A DNA stretch of 64,000 bases, from positions 1 to 64,000 of the forward strand of contig JADKGF010000004.1 of assembly GCA_016717105.1 (NCBI GenBank), given 5' to 3'. Below are positions 48,146 to 57,478 of the stretch, in pieces (positions within the stretch are counted from its first letter, which is position 1; each line of letters starts with the position of its first letter). The notes beneath the pieces were generated by a model. That model saw nothing but the letters and a program-made list of their open reading frames with translations. It did not search any database and was not told the DNA's origin. The stretch is from Saprospiraceae bacterium. Its GTDB lineage: Bacteria; Bacteroidota; Bacteroidia; Chitinophagales; Saprospiraceae. The position numbers and the translations under genes were made by a program.

Positions 48146-49576
48146 TTAATGATGTTCGTTATGTGATGAACCGTGATTGTCTTCGTGATGAGAATGATGG
48201 TGTATTGCATTTTCACCCACATATTGGTCACCACCTGATTTTAATATTGCCTTGATTTCTGCTACAGCTACCACAGGTGCTACACGTACAAAAATCAAAT
48301 AACATGTAAAAAACAATCCGAAAGTTCCAATATAGATACCTATTTCCACCCAGCTTGGTGAATACAAACTCCAGCTTGAAGGTAAATAATCTCTAGCTAA
48401 TGTAGTAGCAATAATTACAAATCGCTCAAACCACATACCTATGTTTACAACAATAGATAAAAAGAAGGTCAATGTGATGTTTCTTCTCCAAGATTTCTTC
48501 CAGAAAAACTGTGGAGATATAACATTACAAAACATCATACCAAAATATGACCACCAATATGGTCCTAATGCTCTATTGAAGAAAGCAAACTGTTCATAAA
48601 CGTAGCCTGAATACCAAGCAATAAACAACTCTGTAAGATAAGCTACACCGACTATGGTTCCTGTTAAAAGGATCACCTTATTCATTGATTCAATATGCTC
48701 TATGGTAATATAATCTTCAAGGTGTAGAAGTTTTCTAGTGATGATCATCAGCGTCAATACCATTGCAAATCCAGAAAATATCGCCCCAGCTACAAAGTAA
48801 GGAGGAAATATAGTCGTATGCCATCCTGGTATAACTGATGTGGCGAAGTCAAAACTTACGATGGTGTGAACTGATAGTACCAAAGGAGTCGAAATACCTG
48901 CTAATACCAATGATAGAGATTCCCATCTTTGCCAATGTTTTGCAGATCCTGTCCATCCAAAAGAAAGTGTATTATATATTTTTCTTCTTAAGCCTTTTGC
49001 TCTATCTCTTACTGTCGCAAAATCTGGAACCAAACCTGTGTACCAAAATAATAATGAAACGGTAAGGTATGTTGATATCGCAAACACGTCCCAAAGCAAC
49101 GGTGAGTTGAAGTTTGGCCATATAGGACCTCTTGTATTTGGATACGGAAGGATAAACATAGCCAACCATATTCTACCCATGTGGATGAGTGGGAATAAAC
49201 CCGCACACATTACGGCAAAGATAGTCATAGCTTCAGCTGCCCTATTTACACCCGTACGCCACTTTTGTCTGAAAAGCAAGAGAATGGCTGAAATCAAGGT
49301 ACCTGCGTGACCTATACCGATCCACCAAACAAAATTGGTTATATCCCAAGACCAGTTAATTGTTCTGTTCAGATTCCATGAACCAATACCTACCCATATA
49401 GTCCAAAGGATACAAAATACACCATAGGTAAGGACTGCAACAGAAAGGACAAATCCAATGACCCATTCTTTCGTTGGAGTCTTCTCCGTAGGTGATATCA
49501 AATCCTCCGTGATCTGATGATAGGTTTTATGTCCCGTTATCAGGGGCTTTCTAATCGAACTTACAACAGCACTCAT
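48146..49576 (-). CDS. actC: Alternative complex III subunit C
   Basis: A 476-residue NrfD-like membrane protein with ten predicted helices, the menaquinol-oxidising membrane module of ACIII together with ActF. FVWWIGIGHAGTLISAILLL and LFPLIHMGRIWLAMFILPYP are the characteristic quinol-site regions. The C-terminus is histidine-rich (HHHSHHEDNHGSSHNEHH). Starts 3 bases after the stop of actB. Confidence 0.92.
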   Translation of the reverse strand: MSAVVSSIRKPLITGHKTYHQITEDLISPTEKTPTKEWVIGFVLSVAVLTYGVFCILWTIWVGIGSWNLNRTINWSWDITNFVWWIGIGHAGTLISAILLLFRQKWRTGVNRAAEAMTIFAVMCAGLFPLIHMGRIWLAMFILPYPNTRGPIWPNFNSPLLWDVFAISTYLTVSLLFWYTGLVPDFATVRDRAKGLRRKIYNTLSFGWTGSAKHWQRWESLSLVLAGISTPLVLSVHTIVSFDFATSVIPGWHTTIFPPYFVAGAIFSGFAMVLTLMIITRKLLHLEDYITIEHIESMNKVILLTGTIVGVAYLTELFIAWYSGYVYEQFAFFNRALGPYWWSYFGMMFCNVISPQFFWKKSWRRNITLTFFLSIVVNIGMWFERFVIIATTLARDYLPSSWSLYSPSWVEIGIYIGTFGLFFTCYLIFVRVAPVVAVAEIKAILKSGGDQYVGENAIHHHSHHEDNHGSSHNEHH

Positions 49577-49579
49577 TGT

Positions 49580-52076
49580 TTATATTTTGAATGTTATTTC
49601 TAAGATTAATCTCAAAGCTCTTCCTTCCGTTTTGGCGGTCAATTTACCTTCTTGCAATCGCTGTACACAGAAGCTACATTTTTCAATAACACCTCTGGAT
49701 CTGACAGTTACATCTGGATTCAAAACCATTCTTGTTAAATTGTCAGCCATGAAAGGTACACTTTCTTCTTGTAATCTAGGCTGATTTGCAGGCCAAATAT
49801 CCGCTTTTGTATAGTCAAGCCAGTTAAATCTTCTGACTTTGTATGGACAGTTGTTTGCACAATATCTGGTACCGATACATCTGTTATAAGCCATTTGATT
49901 TAATCCTTCAGCACTATGGTTGGTCGCGTTCACTGGGCAAACATTTTCACATGGTGCATTATCACAATGTTGGCACATCATCGGTTGATAGATCGTATTA
50001 GGATTTTCGACATCACCATAATAATATCTATCAATACGCAACCAAGTCATTTCGTGATGGATTGCCACCTCATGTTTACCAACTACAGGAACATTATTCT
50101 CTGACATACATGCTACAGTACAAGTACCACAACCTATACATGCATTAAGATCTACATGCATTCCCCAATGATGTCCCAAAGAATACATATGGTCGAAACC
50201 CTTATATATCTGTTGTTCATTCAGGTGTTGAGCTTCCTTTCGTCTCTCCATGAGGTGCTCAACACTGTTTTTAAGATCCTTCACATTGGATGTATAAATA
50301 ACAGATCTGTCGGTTAGTGCACCTTGAAATCCTTTTACACCTGTGAAATAATCAAAGAAAACCAATGCAGCTTCATCCGCATTTATTTCCTTTCCTGATT
50401 CTTTATCGATGCCACGTACACCAATTGTATGGTGATATTGTACGCATGAAAAGTCTTTTTCTTTACCTATTTTATCAGAAACACTTACTGATGTATTGTA
50501 ATACGCTGGACCATTTGCTCCCATTGTAAGGCAATCATTGACATTGACTCCTACATTGTTTCCAGTGTTTCCAGCATTTGTACGACCATATCCCATTGCC
50601 AATGAAACAGTACCTGCCATTTGGCCAAATTGTTGGATAACTGGGAGCGTCATTTTTTTATCACCAATTGTCAACTCCACTAATTCCCCATCAACTAAAT
50701 CCTTAAACCCAACCATGGTCCTGACACCGTCAAAATTAACTGGCACGGCTAGGTAGTTGCCCCAAACAGTTCTGGTAACAGGATCTGCCATTTCCATCAA
50801 CCATGGATTTCCTGCATATTGGCCATTTCCCATTTGAACGGTTTCAAAATAGGATATTTCTAACTCTGCCGATGATGGCTTCGTAATATCACTTCCTATC
50901 TCGGCTGAAGTATATGATGGAGCTGATGACTTTGCAGCATTAAACACACCATCATGGACTGCCCCATCCCAAAAAGCCTGAAACGAACTGAATTCACTTT
51001 GATTAGCAAAAACCGTGGTCTTCCAGGTTTCTTTTAAATATTCGAAATAAGGCTGCTCTTTGGTGGCATCCACAGCAGTACTGCCCGCCCACATTAAAAG
51101 TGAAAGCTCAGCCTGTCTGGTATTAAATAATGGAGCAATTGTAGGCTGCATCAATGTGTATTGACCTTTTTTAGCTTCGACATCTCCCCATGATTCAAGG
51201 AAATGGTTTGTTGGTGCTACCACATTACAAAGATCAGTGGTCTCATCATTTACCTTTGCAAATGAAACTTTATTTTTTACTTTAGGCAAGGCATCTTGCA
51301 ACATTTTGCCATAAGCAGAATCATAAACCGGGTTTGCCTCATTAAATATGATCACATCAACATTGCCACCTTTAATATCCTCAACCAAAGATTTTAATTC
51401 ATTATCATTACCTTGTCTTTGGTATGAAGGAGTTGACATGTCGATTGTATTGCCATAATTGCCCAAAGCATTGTTTATTGCATTGACCATCAATTGCTCA
51501 TTGACATTATTAGAAGCGCTGACAACCAATGACTTACCTTGAACGACTTTAAGTTCTGCAGCAACTTTGGACAATGCTTTCTTCGCTTTGGCATTTAGTC
51601 CTGTAGTATTAGCACTACTACCTGTTACTTCGTTGTAAAGATGCGCAATAGCTACACCTTGCTCTGAAGGTTTTACCAATACTCTATTATCTGCATTTGA
51701 TCCTGTCAATGACATGTGGCTTTCTACCTGAATGTGCCTTGACATTTTTGCTTTGGTAATATCTGAAAGTTTTCTACCTTTTGCATACCCTGCTGCATAT
51801 TCAATTGGAGAAATCCAAGTACCTAGAAAATCTGCATTGAAACTGACAATTACATCAGCTAAGTCAAATTTATATGATGGTACTACTCTCGCTCCAAAAT
51901 TCTTTTCATTTGCATCTAATAATGCTGATGAAGAAACTGGATCATAGGTTACCACTTTTGCACCCGCAAACTTTGTAGTAAATTCGCTCATCGCCCTTTT
52001 TGCAGTAGGACTAAGTACTGTATTGGTAACAATGCGAATATTTTTAGAACTTTCAAGTGCACGGACACTATTTTTT
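49580..52076 (-). CDS. actB: ActB, molybdopterin-like and iron-sulfur part (frameshifted, C-terminally short)
   Basis: The large part of ActB (open from 52105): a domain related to molybdopterin oxidoreductases, then four-cluster ferredoxin sequence with CIGCGTCTVAC, CQHCDNAPCENVCP, CIGTRYCANNCPYK and CSFCVQRLQEGK. It would carry electrons from the menaquinol site to the cytochromes. The usual continuation after EGKLxAKxEGR, with the last cysteine pair (an ACQxACPxxAI-type motif) and about 65-80 residues, is missing; the ORF instead ends ALRLILEITFKI. Together with the 52077-52574 ORF this makes one ActB. Confidence 0.85.
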
Positions 52077-52574
52077 CTATTTCTGCCCAAGATGAATCTT
52101 TCCATCCTGTGCCATCTTTAATCTTCGACCTGTAAATCTATTGGTATCATATAAACTCAAAACTGATGCCTGAGCTCTCGCTGATGTACCACCACCTGTG
52201 ATCGTAGATAAGTCGTTACCTTCGATTTTTATTGGTCGTCCTTCTCTTGTTTTGACCAAGACTGGGCAATAATCACCACCGTTAACGAAGGTAGAAGCGT
52301 AATAATTGGCCACACCAGGTACGATTTGGTCAGGCTTTATTACGTAAGGTATAGCGCGTTTTACAGGGATATCACATCCGGCTGCAACAGTAGCAGCACC
52401 AAGGCCAAAACCAAGAAATTTTAGAAAATCTCTTCTGTTACCAGACAAATTGGATGTCATATCAGCATAGGTAACTTGCTCTTCAGCAAACTCCTGATTT
52501 GTTGATTTCATGAATTCTTCATCCCTTGTCAAGTCTTTTTGACCTATCCAAATATTATCTAACTGCTTTTCCAT
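52077..52574 (-). CDS. actB: ActB, N-terminal Tat-signal part (frameshifted)
   Basis: A 165-residue open frame with a twin-arginine motif GNRRDFLKFLGFG (about 45-57) and the start of the molybdopterin-like domain (GRPIKIEGNDLSTITGGGTS). It runs to TAG at 52077. Adding one base to each of two A/T runs (52099-52101 and 52071-52076) gives a continuous reading through DSSWAEIEKNSVRALESS, which looks better than the alternative of a single extra base. ATG 52574 is a good start. Confidence 0.82.
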   Translation of the reverse strand: MEKQLDNIWIGQKDLTRDEEFMKSTNQEFAEEQVTYADMTSNLSGNRRDFLKFLGFGLGAATVAAGCDIPVKRAIPYVIKPDQIVPGVANYYASTFVNGGDYCPVLVKTREGRPIKIEGNDLSTITGGGTSARAQASVLSLYDTNRFTGRRLKMAQDGKIHLGQK

Positions 52575-52622
52575 TTATATATTAAGATTAATATTTTAAA
52601 TTTAGATTATCGGGCTTACAAA

Positions 52623-53607
52623 TTAGTAATGACATTTTTGACACTCTAATCCACCAATGTCTGCTACAGTAACTTTATCTCTTTTGCCAGCAGCCATCTC
52701 TTCATGGTAGCGGGTATAATTTGCATAATATGCGTTGTCTTTAAATTTGACTTCAGTTTGTCTATGGCAATTTATACACCAACCCATAGATAAAGGAGAC
52801 ATTTGCTTCATGACATCCATTTCTTCTACTTTACCATGACAAGTCTGACATTCGAGTTTGCCTACAGTGACGTGTTGTGAGTGATTGAAATATACATGAT
52901 CAGGCAAATTATGGATTCTAACCCACTCTATTGGACCTTGGATCTTTTTCTTTTGCTCATTAGTAAGAGATTTTTTAATATCGGCCCACTGTTGGGTTAC
53001 TAAGCGAACACCTTCATCATCCAAATCTGCTTTTTCTTTTACTCGTTTGTATTCATCTCCAATCCATTTGGTATAGATTGCTTTAATTTCCTCCTCGGTT
53101 TTTGAGTCATAATTCTCAATATATTTATTGGTGGCGGGATCATAACCAATAGATGCGTATATCTTTGTCAACTCTGCCGTTCCATAAGTGCTACCATTTT
53201 TGATAGCCGCATGGCAATTCATACATGTATTTGTAGATGGAATCGACGAATGTTTCGATCTTCTAGCACTGTCGTGACAATATTGGCAATCAATTTTGTT
53301 AACACCAGCATGGGTAGCGTGCGAAAATTTTATTGGCTGATCAGGAGCGTAGCCTTCTTGACGTCCTAATTCTGTAGCTTTATTTACCGTAGTATAAGCT
53401 CCAAGAATGATTGCTGCAAAAATCAAAAAAGTGATGACGCCTTTAGAAGTCAATATTTGAGCAATAGATTTAGCAGGTACATGTTCACCTTCTCTAGCTG
53501 CTGCAATTTGATTTAAGTTTGAAATTATTTTTGTAAGCAACAAAGCCAAAACTGCTAGAACGCCTGCTATAATGATATAAAGTGGCAAATTGCTCTTCTC
53601 TACTGGT
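52623..53607 (-). CDS. actA: ActA, multiheme part (frameshifted continuation)
   Basis: A membrane helix (LPLYIIIAGVLAVLALLLTK), a second helix (TFLIFAAIILGAYTT) and then five heme motifs: CQYCH, CMNCH, CQTCH, CINCH and CQKCH. This is the pentaheme cytochrome subunit of ACIII. The open frame goes back to 53675, but it joins the upstream monoheme frame at the T-run 53607-53611, where dropping one base makes a continuous protein of about 469 residues. Confidence 0.85.
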
Positions 53608-54033
53608 TTTTGCAGCTTGGCTGCCTGCTGCCGCAACATCTTTTTTAGGTCCATAAGTACCATCATACACACCATTCACGTAAGCAAATATACTTCCGAT
53701 CTGATCATCAGTCAAATTAGGGAATGGAGTCATTACTGTTGGCTTGTACTGATTCCATACTTCAACAGCTCGTGGATGACCTTTAGCAACCATAGCTTGT
53801 GAATTTCTGACCCAACCATACAATGCCACGTCATCTCCCCACTTGGCTTGAGATCCGCCCAAAGCAGGACCAGTAGCTGCACTTCGCATGTCTTTGCTGT
53901 GACATGCGGCACAATTTGCCTTGAAAAGATCCTTTCCCGCATCAGCTGAAACCTGTGCAGATGTAAATCCGGCTATCCCTATTATAAACAGGACGGCTAT
54001 TACCTTGATACTTAGATGCTTGTAAATCATCAT
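53494..54033 (-). CDS. actA: ActA, N-terminal monoheme part (frameshifted)
   Basis: From ATG 54033 (MMIYKHLSIKVIAVLFIIGI) a signal peptide is followed by a class I cytochrome c domain with CAACH and a methionine-containing VMTPFPNLTDDQI. The frame then goes through GSQAAKTSRE to a spurious stop at 53494; the true continuation is in the other frame (SQAAKPVEKSNLPLY). Upstream TTG at 54108 overlaps the -7 promoter box and is rejected. First gene of the act/cox operon. Confidence 0.82.
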   Translation of the reverse strand: MMIYKHLSIKVIAVLFIIGIAGFTSAQVSADAGKDLFKANCAACHSKDMRSAATGPALGGSQAKWGDDVALYGWVRNSQAMVAKGHPRAVEVWNQYKPTVMTPFPNLTDDQIGSIFAYVNGVYDGTYGPKKDVAAAGSQAAKTSREEQFATLYHYSRRSSSFGFVAYKNNFKLKSNCSS

Positions 54034-54105
54034 TGGTTTATCTTTATTAATTCCGTATAAAAAACGGTGTAATTGTAATAAAAATGTAAAATTATTAATT
54101 TGCCA

Positions 54106-54136
54106 CAAAAGTAAAACACTAAAAGATTAATCACAA
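54106..54136 (-). promoter_or_regulatory. Promoter of the act/cox respiratory operon
   Basis: On the minus strand TTG (54134-54136 complement), 20 bases, then TACTTTTG (54106-54113 complement) is a full Bacteroidota -33/-7 pair. Predicted start near 54099; the leader to ATG 54033 is about 65 bases. No internal promoter of comparable quality was seen in the following 16 kb. Confidence 0.6.
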
Positions 54137-54157
54137 TTTTTGATATATGTTTCTTGT

Positions 54158-54197
54158 TATTTAGAAAATTTCTAAATAGTGTTAAGAAAATCTTAAC
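54158..54197. promoter_or_regulatory. Two adjacent inverted repeats upstream of the act promoter
   Basis: TATTTAGAAA / TTTCTAAATA (54158-54178, one-base centre) and GTTAAGA / TCTTAAC (54181-54197, 3-base centre) lie side by side about 60-100 bases upstream of the predicted start of the operon. They could be operator sites for a dimeric regulator. Confidence 0.4.
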
Positions 54198-54611
54198 GTG
54201 GGAAAGAACATTTTAATTTCAACTTCCAATTACACTAAACAAATACATTAAATTAAATATAAAATATTATAACCTGTTTATATAATACTTACAAGAAGTA
54301 TCTGCATTTAAAAATGTGAATTAATGAATACTTCCTAACAAATTTCCTCTTATTGATTTGTTAAATTTCAAAATACTAATATGACGAAAATCATATGCAA
54401 TAGAGTTTTTTTTGACAAGCAGGACTCGCTAAACATTAAAAATATGGCGACCAAATACGGAAAGCACATATATATTGCCTAAAAGCCTGAATATTTTCAC
54501 AGATTTTGAAAAGATAAAATTTGATGTCGAATATTATTAAAGCTTAAACAAAAACATATTTTTGTGGTGATATATAATTAATGAGTTAAACAAATACAAA
54601 ACCTAAATTGG
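54198..54611. other. Intergenic region between act operon and acyltransferase gene
   Basis: No convincing gene. A 33-codon frame (54381-54482, start MTKIICNRVFFDKQ) lacks a signal peptide, motif or promoter. AT-rich. No terminator seen. Confidence 0.4.
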
Positions 54612-55187
54612 ATGGTTAAAATGTTGTGCCGGTTTTTGCTCAAACTTTGGGGTTTTAAAGTCACAGGTCCCAATCCTGAAGTTGTCCCCAAAAAAGTATA
54701 TGCTGTGTACCCACATACATCAAACTGGGATTTTTTATTGGGAATCTTGTTAAAATTTGCCATGCCGATTGATGTTAATTACATTGCTAAGGATTCTCTA
54801 TTTAGATGGCCTCATGGAATTCTCTTTAGAAAATTGGGCGGTATCCCTGTGGACAGATCTAAAAACAATAACTTTGTGGATACAATGGCCAATTTATATA
54901 ATAAGTATGACAAATTGGCTTTTGCTATCTCTCCTGAAGGAACAAGGAAAAGTGTTTCAAAATTTAAATCGGGCTTTTATTATATAGCGGTCAAAGCCAA
55001 AGTACCGATTATTCTAGTAAAATTTGATTTTGGAAACAAAGTAGTTGATTATAGTGAACCATTTTATCCGACTGGAGTTTATGCTGATGATTTGCCTTTC
55101 ATTATCAAGCATTTTAAAGGAACAAAAGGCAAGAATCCTGAATTGGCTTGTCAGTGGGAAGATGAGTTTAAGCAAGAAAATAAATAA
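54612..55187 (+). CDS. Lysophospholipid acyltransferase family protein
   Basis: A 191-residue protein of the PlsC-like family. The active-site motif HTSNWD (about 36-41, the HxxxxD form) and the substrate-binding GGIPVDRSK and SPEGTRKS are in place. It is likely a membrane-associated acyltransferase using acyl donor and a lysophosphatidic or similar acceptor; the short length resembles a cytosolic/peripheral type common in Bacteroidota. Next gene starts 6 bases after its stop. Confidence 0.8.
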   Translation: MVKMLCRFLLKLWGFKVTGPNPEVVPKKVYAVYPHTSNWDFLLGILLKFAMPIDVNYIAKDSLFRWPHGILFRKLGGIPVDRSKNNNFVDTMANLYNKYDKLAFAISPEGTRKSVSKFKSGFYYIAVKAKVPIILVKFDFGNKVVDYSEPFYPTGVYADDLPFIIKHFKGTKGKNPELACQWEDEFKQENK

Positions 55188-55193
55188 TTTCTT

Positions 55194-56009
55194 ATGAAAG
55201 TATTGAAAATGCTGGGTATCCCTGCAATTTTAGGTGGAATTTTACTATTGCTTGCTAATGGCAGTGGCGTTCCTCAAGCGGTAACGAAGGCACCTGGTGA
55301 AGTTTCTCATAATAGTTGTGCTACTTGTCATACACCTGTTGGAAATTATGTTCCGACCATTGGATTGGAAGTCTTGGGTCAAGATTTGGTCAAAACAGAC
55401 AATTATGTACCAGGACAATCATATACGGTGCGCGTAAAGGTAGCGGGTACAAACAATCCTAAGTCTTACGGGTTTCAAATGGCTTGTCTAGATTCGCTTA
55501 CCAATTCCGATAGAGGTATTTGGTCTGATTTGGGAGCAAATGTAAAACAGCAAAACTTGACTGTTCAGCAAAAACAACGTAAATACCTTGTACAATCCAG
55601 CCCCAAAAGTGATGGAATCTTTACAGTCAAATGGAAAGCACCTGATGCCAATGTGGGACCGATAAAATTTTACTTTGCAGGACTTGCCGTCAATCTCACT
55701 GGCAATACAAACGGTGATAATAATATAGTAGGACAATTTACGCTTAAAAGTCCAGCATCATCATCACTGGATAACACTTCAATTTCTACAGAGCCGACAT
55801 TATTTCCTAATCCAAGTAATGGATCTGTTTCAATAAATAGTCCAGAAGTGGCGTATGTCATTTTTCACTCGCTTTTGGGTACGACAGATATAATTCAAAT
55901 CCAAAATCATGAATTATCACTGGAAACATTGAAAATTGGCACATACATTGTGAAATTTTACGATAAAAATCAACGAAATCTGGGTAGTCAGAAGTTTATA
56001 AAATTTTAA
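55194..56009 (+). CDS. Choice-of-anchor/reelin-like secreted protein with T9SS domain
   Basis: A 271-residue exported protein with an N-terminal signal (about 1-25) and a heme-like CATCH (about 42-46, in HNSCATCHTP), then a beta domain (SYTVRVKVAGTNNPKSYGFQ) of the choice-of-anchor V/reeler kind, and a C-terminal T9SS sorting domain (TLFPNPSNGS ... GSQKFIKF). The N-terminal CxxCH is common in this group, so a heme is possible but not certain. Function unknown. Confidence 0.75.
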   Translation: MKVLKMLGIPAILGGILLLLANGSGVPQAVTKAPGEVSHNSCATCHTPVGNYVPTIGLEVLGQDLVKTDNYVPGQSYTVRVKVAGTNNPKSYGFQMACLDSLTNSDRGIWSDLGANVKQQNLTVQQKQRKYLVQSSPKSDGIFTVKWKAPDANVGPIKFYFAGLAVNLTGNTNGDNNIVGQFTLKSPASSSLDNTSISTEPTLFPNPSNGSVSINSPEVAYVIFHSLLGTTDIIQIQNHELSLETLKIGTYIVKFYDKNQRNLGSQKFIKF

Positions 56010-56018
56010 TTTACGAAA

Positions 56019-56735
56019 GTGGATTCTATCAAAAAGCATAGCCTTGTCATGGTCAATTACCTAAATTCAAAGCCTTTTGAATTTGGATTAACCAACAATG
56101 ATTTTTCTAATATTTTTGATATCCAAGTAGCTACACCTGCACAATGTGCTGAAGCCTATACAAATGGTAGCGCAGACATTGCATTAATACCTGTTGGAGC
56201 ACTTCAAGGTCTGTCAAATTATAAAATCATATCTGATTATTGTATCGGTTGCGATGGCGAAGTGCGCACAGTCTGCATCTTTTCTAATGAAAAACTAGAA
56301 AATTGTACTAGGCTATTGCTTGATAATCACTCAAGAACTTCATTTTTACTTTCTCAAATTCTGATGGAATCGTATTTTAACTTGGATTTGCCCGTAGAGT
56401 CAATGGATGTCGCAAGTTATCAATATCAAAAAGGTGATGCTATACTTATGATCGGCGATAAAGTCTTCCAAAAAGAGAATGACTATCTATATAAATACGA
56501 CTTGGGTAGCAAATGGAAAGAATGGACTGGTTTGCCCTTCGTATTTGCGGTTTGGATTGCTAAAAATGAAATAGCCTCATTTGTCGAATCGGCACTAAAC
56601 AAGGCATTTAAACATGGAATAGACAACTTGTCAGAAATAATAAAAGCTGAAAGCAGCGACAATTTGGATTTGTTTTATTACTTGAGCCACAATATTCAAT
56701 ACAAGTTGGATGATGATAAGAAAAAAAGCACTTGA
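56019..56735 (+). CDS. mqnA: Chorismate dehydratase MqnA (futalosine pathway)
   Basis: A 238-residue periplasmic-binding-protein-like enzyme that converts chorismate to 3-enolpyruvyl-benzoate, the first step of the futalosine route to menaquinone. VMVNYLNSKPFEFGL at the start is the family's substrate loop, and the internal ALIPVGALQGLSNY and DNHSRTSFLL segments match MqnA. GTG 56019 is the start. It ties to the act operon, which needs menaquinol. Confidence 0.8.
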   Translation: MDSIKKHSLVMVNYLNSKPFEFGLTNNDFSNIFDIQVATPAQCAEAYTNGSADIALIPVGALQGLSNYKIISDYCIGCDGEVRTVCIFSNEKLENCTRLLLDNHSRTSFLLSQILMESYFNLDLPVESMDVASYQYQKGDAILMIGDKVFQKENDYLYKYDLGSKWKEWTGLPFVFAVWIAKNEIASFVESALNKAFKHGIDNLSEIIKAESSDNLDLFYYLSHNIQYKLDDDKKKST

Positions 56736-56883
56736 TTTATTTTTGGCGAAAGCCAAACAATTCGAAAAAGTTAAGTCTCTAAATTAAATATAGGTTAGGT
56801 TCACTTTTAATTAAATTCAAGTATTTTTTCACTATAATTATTTATATATGAATTCTTAATACATACTAACTAAATCTAATATT

Positions 56884-57405
56884 ATGCTTAAACTTAAATT
56901 TTTTATAAAAACATATCTGTCAATTGCGATATTATTTTATGTGTTAATTAGTTTAGAAAATTGGATTTTTGACAATGCCAATTTCAAATTCAATAAATTA
57001 TCACTATTTGAAGCCTTGGGATTTGGTGTATTTATGGGATTATTTTTTACAATTTATCTTTTTTATAAGTTGGAGCAGTTGGGTCTTAAGGAAATAAAGG
57101 AAGAAGATTTAAAACCATTTCAACAGCGATTTGTATTTTCTACACTTTCTGAAGATGAAATTGCAGAAAAATTAAAATCTAAAGCTCCAGAATTTCACAT
57201 AAAAGGAAAGGATCAAAACGGTATCATATTGAAAAAAGATTGGTCATTAGAAAGTTTTGGAGAAAAAATCACTTTGAAGCCAGAAAAACGACAAGACCAA
57301 CTAGGATACTTGGTCACCAGCAAACCCATTTTTTATCAATGGATGGATAGCGGACGTGGTCTTTCTAATGTCTTAAAACTACAAAATCTGCTTACAAACC
57401 AATAA
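56884..57405 (+). CDS. Hypothetical membrane protein
   Basis: A 173-residue protein with two transmembrane helices (about 8-28 and 43-63) and a cytosolic C-terminal domain of about 100 residues (EDEIAEKLKSKAPEFHIKG) that looks compact. No known family recognised. It has no clear promoter match. Confidence 0.55.
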   Translation: MLKLKFFIKTYLSIAILFYVLISLENWIFDNANFKFNKLSLFEALGFGVFMGLFFTIYLFYKLEQLGLKEIKEEDLKPFQQRFVFSTLSEDEIAEKLKSKAPEFHIKGKDQNGIILKKDWSLESFGEKITLKPEKRQDQLGYLVTSKPIFYQWMDSGRGLSNVLKLQNLLTNQ

Positions 57406-57442
57406 TTCAAAACCTTGTAGCACGTCTTTACAATCATTTTCC

Positions 57443-57450
57443 TACCTTTG
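57443..57450 (+). promoter_or_regulatory. Candidate -7 element of trpS
   Basis: TACCTTTG matches the consensus; the nearest TTG (57415-57417) is 25 bases upstream, longer than usual. Start near 57457, ATG at 57479. Confidence 0.35.
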
Positions 57451-57478
57451 TCCCTTCAAAAAATAAGGGTCATAAGCG

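Noticed and set aside
54381..54482. 33-codon ORF in the gap before the acyltransferase gene
   Set aside because: No signal peptide, promoter match or motif; length is expected by chance.
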